From contig CAZOMR010000136.1 in NCBI GenBank assembly GCA_964580655.1, positions 1 to 8,961 on the forward strand: a DNA stretch of 8,961 nt. Reading direction: 5' to 3'. The stretch's first letter is position 1. Each line of letters opens with the position of its first letter. The notes beneath the pieces are model-generated. The model did not search any database. It was not told the DNA's origin and saw only the letters and a program-made list of their open reading frames with translations. Source of the stretch: CAZOMR01 sp964580655 (GTDB lineage Bacteria > RBG-13-61-14 > CAZOMR01). The translations under genes were made by a program, and so were the position numbers. Shown one piece after another: positions 7,274-8,961 of this stretch.

Positions 7274-8255
7274 TAACGAAATGCACCTTGTTGTTGCAGT
7301 TAGAGCAGGAGTTCCCCTTTAATGTGCCGAGCCTGATAGAGTAGCCGCTCCGGTGCACCAGTGTAGCGCCGCAGTGCGGGCAGATAGAGTCCTGGCCTAC
7401 ATCTATCATGATGTTTCCTATGTAGATATACTTGAGCTTTTCCTTTGCGATCTCGTATGCCCGATACAACCGCTCCTCGGGAGTGGCCGGATTTGAGAGC
7501 TTATACATGGGATGGTATCGCGAGAAGTGCATGGGTATCTCCGGGTTGATGCCCGCCACATAGTCCACAAGCTGTTTCAGATCATCGTCCGAGTCATTAA
7601 TGTCAGTGATGATCAGGTTGGTAAGCTCAACCAGGCAACCATTGCGGGTCGCACGCTCGATAGTTTGCTTTACCGGGTCCAGGCTGGCCTTGCAGTATTT
7701 CTTGTAGAAATCATTGTGCATGGACTTGAGGTCAATGTTCATCGCATCCACCAATGGCAGGAGCTCCTCGAAAGGCTCCGGGTTATAAAAGCCATTCGTG
7801 ACAAGCACATTCTTTAGCCCCGCATCCCTGATCAGGCGAGCCGTGTCCAGGATATATTCATAGCTGATGTATGGCTCGTTGTAGGTATAGGCCAGGCCTA
7901 CTCCGCCGTGCCGCTTTGCCGCATTCACAAGGTCCTCCGGCTCAACCCTGTCTGTCGCGACCCGTGCCTCGACCAGGTGATAGTTCTGGCAGAACATGCA
8001 GGCGAAATTACAGCCCACTGTGCCGATGGAAAGGATATTGCGGCCAGGATAAAAGTGATAGAGAGGTTTTTTCTCAATCGGGTCCATCGCGATAGCGCTG
8101 GCCTCGCCATAACGGTGGGCATAGAGTATGCCGTCAATGTTCTTCTTGTTCTTGCAGATTCCCTCTGCTCCCGGCTTGATCACGCACATGTGCGGGCAGA
8201 GCTGGCACTGAACCATCATGTCATCTTCTTTTACCCAGTATTTCGCTTCCTTCAA
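7266..8255 (-). CDS. amrS: AmmeMemoRadiSam system radical SAM enzyme
   Basis: This is a cytoplasmic radical SAM protein related to pyruvate formate-lyase activating enzymes, 329 residues long as usual for AmrS. An N-terminal cysteine cluster CQLCPHMC plus Cys34 (17-34) precedes the radical SAM [4Fe-4S] motif Cys82-x3-Cys86-x2-Cys89. AYTYNEP (about 122-128) and the SAM/barrel strands follow, then HFSRYHPMYK, a strong AmrS signature. A C-terminal zinc-ribbon-like pair CPHC (292-295) and CSNC (317-320) closes the protein. Family members occur with Memo and AMMECR1 domain proteins, neither of which is in this window. The start is TTG at 8255: GGGAGG ends 5 nt before it, whereas the internal ATG pair at residues 13-14 has no such signal. 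The gene overlaps DUF364 by 8 nt. The substrate of the family is unsettled to my knowledge. Confidence 0.92.
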   Translation of the reverse strand: MKEAKYWVKEDDMMVQCQLCPHMCVIKPGAEGICKNKKNIDGILYAHRYGEASAIAMDPIEKKPLYHFYPGRNILSIGTVGCNFACMFCQNYHLVEARVATDRVEPEDLVNAAKRHGGVGLAYTYNEPYISYEYILDTARLIRDAGLKNVLVTNGFYNPEPFEELLPLVDAMNIDLKSMHNDFYKKYCKASLDPVKQTIERATRNGCLVELTNLIITDINDSDDDLKQLVDYVAGINPEIPMHFSRYHPMYKLSNPATPEERLYRAYEIAKEKLKYIYIGNIMIDVGQDSICPHCGATLVHRSGYSIRLGTLKGNSCSNCNNKVHFVNE

Positions 8256-8268
8256 GTGCGCCTCCCTT
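8256..8268 (-). promoter_or_regulatory. Ribosome binding site fixing the TTG start of amrS
   Basis: On the minus strand, AAGGGAGG is followed by CGCAC and then TTG. This near-perfect anti-16S match at 5-nt spacing selects the non-ATG start at 8255 and not the downstream ATG codons. Confidence 0.7.
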
Positions 8269-8292
8269 GGCTTGAGCTTGAGCCTTTAGAAC

Positions 8293-8320
8293 ATTCTAGC
8301 TTACTGATTGAGAAAATCAA
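8293..8320 (-). promoter_or_regulatory. Sigma-70-type promoter for amrS-DUF364
   Basis: The minus strand reads TTGATT (8320-8315), a 16-bp spacer, then TAGAAT (8298-8293), five of six matches to the -10 consensus. The leader to the TTG start is about 30 nt and contains the strong ribosome binding site. A small inverted repeat TGATT/AATCA (8305-8319) overlaps the -35 box and spacer and could be an operator, which is speculative. Confidence 0.5.
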
Positions 8321-8367
8321 TTCCCCCGGATTCATCCTTTGCTCTAACCGGTTTACCTCTGATCGCC

Positions 8368-8788
8368 TCAAGCCTGATCGCGGAAATTTTTTTCCAGCAC
8401 AAGCTCTGCATTCTCGACCATCTGAAAAACATCATTCAGGTAATCGTAATTCGGGTTAAGCAGATGTATTAAGAGCTTTCCATTACTCTCAGCGGCCCGG
8501 ACCAAAGGCGGAAGCCCGGTCGGGTTGTGCACGATGATCCTTGGCTGAAGGTCCAGCTCGGAAAGCCATTTACCGATGATCATATCCCCGGCCCCTTTTG
8601 CTTGCGGCCCTGTTTCTGGGCGGCATATCCTGAGACGAAAGAAACACAGTGCCCGCTCCAATGTTATTAGCCCGGGCTTGAGCGCGGAAAGGAAGCAAGC
8701 GCACATGGCCCCCTCATCCCGCGAATAAAGCGAGCACATGGTGAACCGAGTCTGCGGACCAAGTCCCATCAATCACTAAATATATCAC
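8368..8788 (-). pseudogene. Degenerate gene, C-terminal part of an unrecognised protein (possibly glycosidase-like)
   Basis: Protein-like sequence is split over two minus-strand frames. From GTG 8788 one frame reads LVIDGTWSADSVHHVLALF, then an in-frame TGA (8714-8716), then GGHVRLLP and NIGAGTVFLSS, stopping at 8570-8572. A second frame, open from 8772 to 8368, reads in its last half RIIVHNPTGLPP, GKLLIHLLNPNYDY and ELVLEKN. Together this resembles the end of large hydrolases: an amidotransferase-like fold with a GG-hinge and G-G-V strand, then a small beta domain with an HLLN motif. The family is not firmly identified. The first 60 residues of the open frame look like out-of-frame translation, so a frameshift near 8590-8625 plus the in-frame stop is the simplest reading. 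There is no room for an N-terminal half: the sequence ends next to the repeat at 8807. A short intact gene of 134 residues is the alternative. Confidence 0.4.
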
Positions 8789-8806
8789 TGCTCATTTCAT
8801 GGTCAA

Positions 8807-8828
8807 GTAGGGGCGCGATTGATCGCGC
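8807..8828 (+). repeat. GTAGGGGC-headed palindromic repeat, copy 2
   Basis: The header GTAGGGGC (8807-8814) overlaps a perfect palindrome GCGCGAT-TG-ATCGCGC (8813-8828) with a 7-bp stem and 2-nt loop. It shares the header and overall plan, but not the core, with the element at 6511-6533 in opposite orientation. No T-tract follows, so it is not an obvious terminator. It sits about 20 bp from the broken end of the degenerate gene. Confidence 0.5.
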
Positions 8829-8899
8829 ACATTTAGAAATTAGGGGCTGTTACCTATTTTAATGTTGCAAACTATTCAGGACTATGATATTTTTAGAGT

Positions 8900-8953
8900 A
8901 TGCCAGGAGTTGCGAGAATCGTGATCTTTGTTTGGAAAGTGATAAATTCTTGA
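8900..8953 (+). pseudogene. Possible remnant of a REP-associated (Y1) transposase start
   Basis: An ATG at 8900 opens a 17-codon frame whose first nine residues, MPGVARIVI, closely match the usual N-terminus of REP-associated tyrosine transposases (MPRxARIVxP). After that the sequence diverges and stops at 8951-8953; the expected HHV[TI]QRG histidine motif is missing in this frame. It is a very short match and could be chance, but it lies 70 bp from a palindromic repeat, where such genes are expected. Confidence 0.2.
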
Positions 8954-8961
8954 GAAAACTA

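Noticed and set aside
7908..8459. Plus-strand reading frame of 183 codons
   Set aside because: It is mostly antisense to amrS, whose motifs are beyond doubt, and it runs on into the decayed region with no protein-like features.

Overview
The window looks like chromosomal DNA of a mesophilic or moderately thermophilic anaerobic bacterium with roughly balanced GC. The gene content fits a Desulfobacterota-like (deltaproteobacterial) lineage: a radical SAM AmrS enzyme, a DUF364 protein, and a dTMP kinase with a lysine-less P-loop. The assignment rests on gene content alone and is tentative. No rRNA, tRNA or CRISPR array is visible.

Layout from left to right. (1) Positions 1-1157 (+) carry a class II Fic-family AMP-transferase with a C-terminal winged helix. 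Its true start is uncertain: the frame is open to the left edge, and a six-A run next to an ATG could hide a one-base indel. (2) A 226-bp stretch without a gene (1158-1383) separates Fic from a convergent minus-strand block. (3) That block is transcribed leftward from about 5173: thiD (HMP-P kinase), tmk (dTMP kinase) and a large YfhO-like polytopic membrane protein. The last two touch through a TGAATG stop/start junction. (4) Diverging from thiD is a rightward pair of small membrane-anchored proteins (5295-6496). They overlap by ATGA and look like two diverged DUF4230-type proteins behind a good sigma-70-type promoter. (5) Converging on this pair is a leftward two-gene unit, amrS-DUF364 (8255 down to 6530). 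It appears complete: a promoter at 8293-8320, a TTG start with a strong ribosome binding site, an 8-nt gene overlap, and an intrinsic terminator at 6505-6528. (6) The right end (8368-8961) is decayed. It holds a broken minus-strand gene read in two frames, a palindromic repeat, and possibly the first codons of a REP-associated transposase.

The main points of interest are as follows. Two palindromic elements share the header GTAGGGGC, and one of them supplies both the stop codon and the terminator of the DUF364 gene. The amrS-DUF364 pair is tightly coupled without the usual Memo and AMMECR1 partners next to it. The dTMP kinase has threonine in place of the P-loop lysine. The DUF4230-like genes form a tandem pair. 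None of these amounts to a proven new system; amrS-DUF364 is the best candidate for a functional module worth following up.
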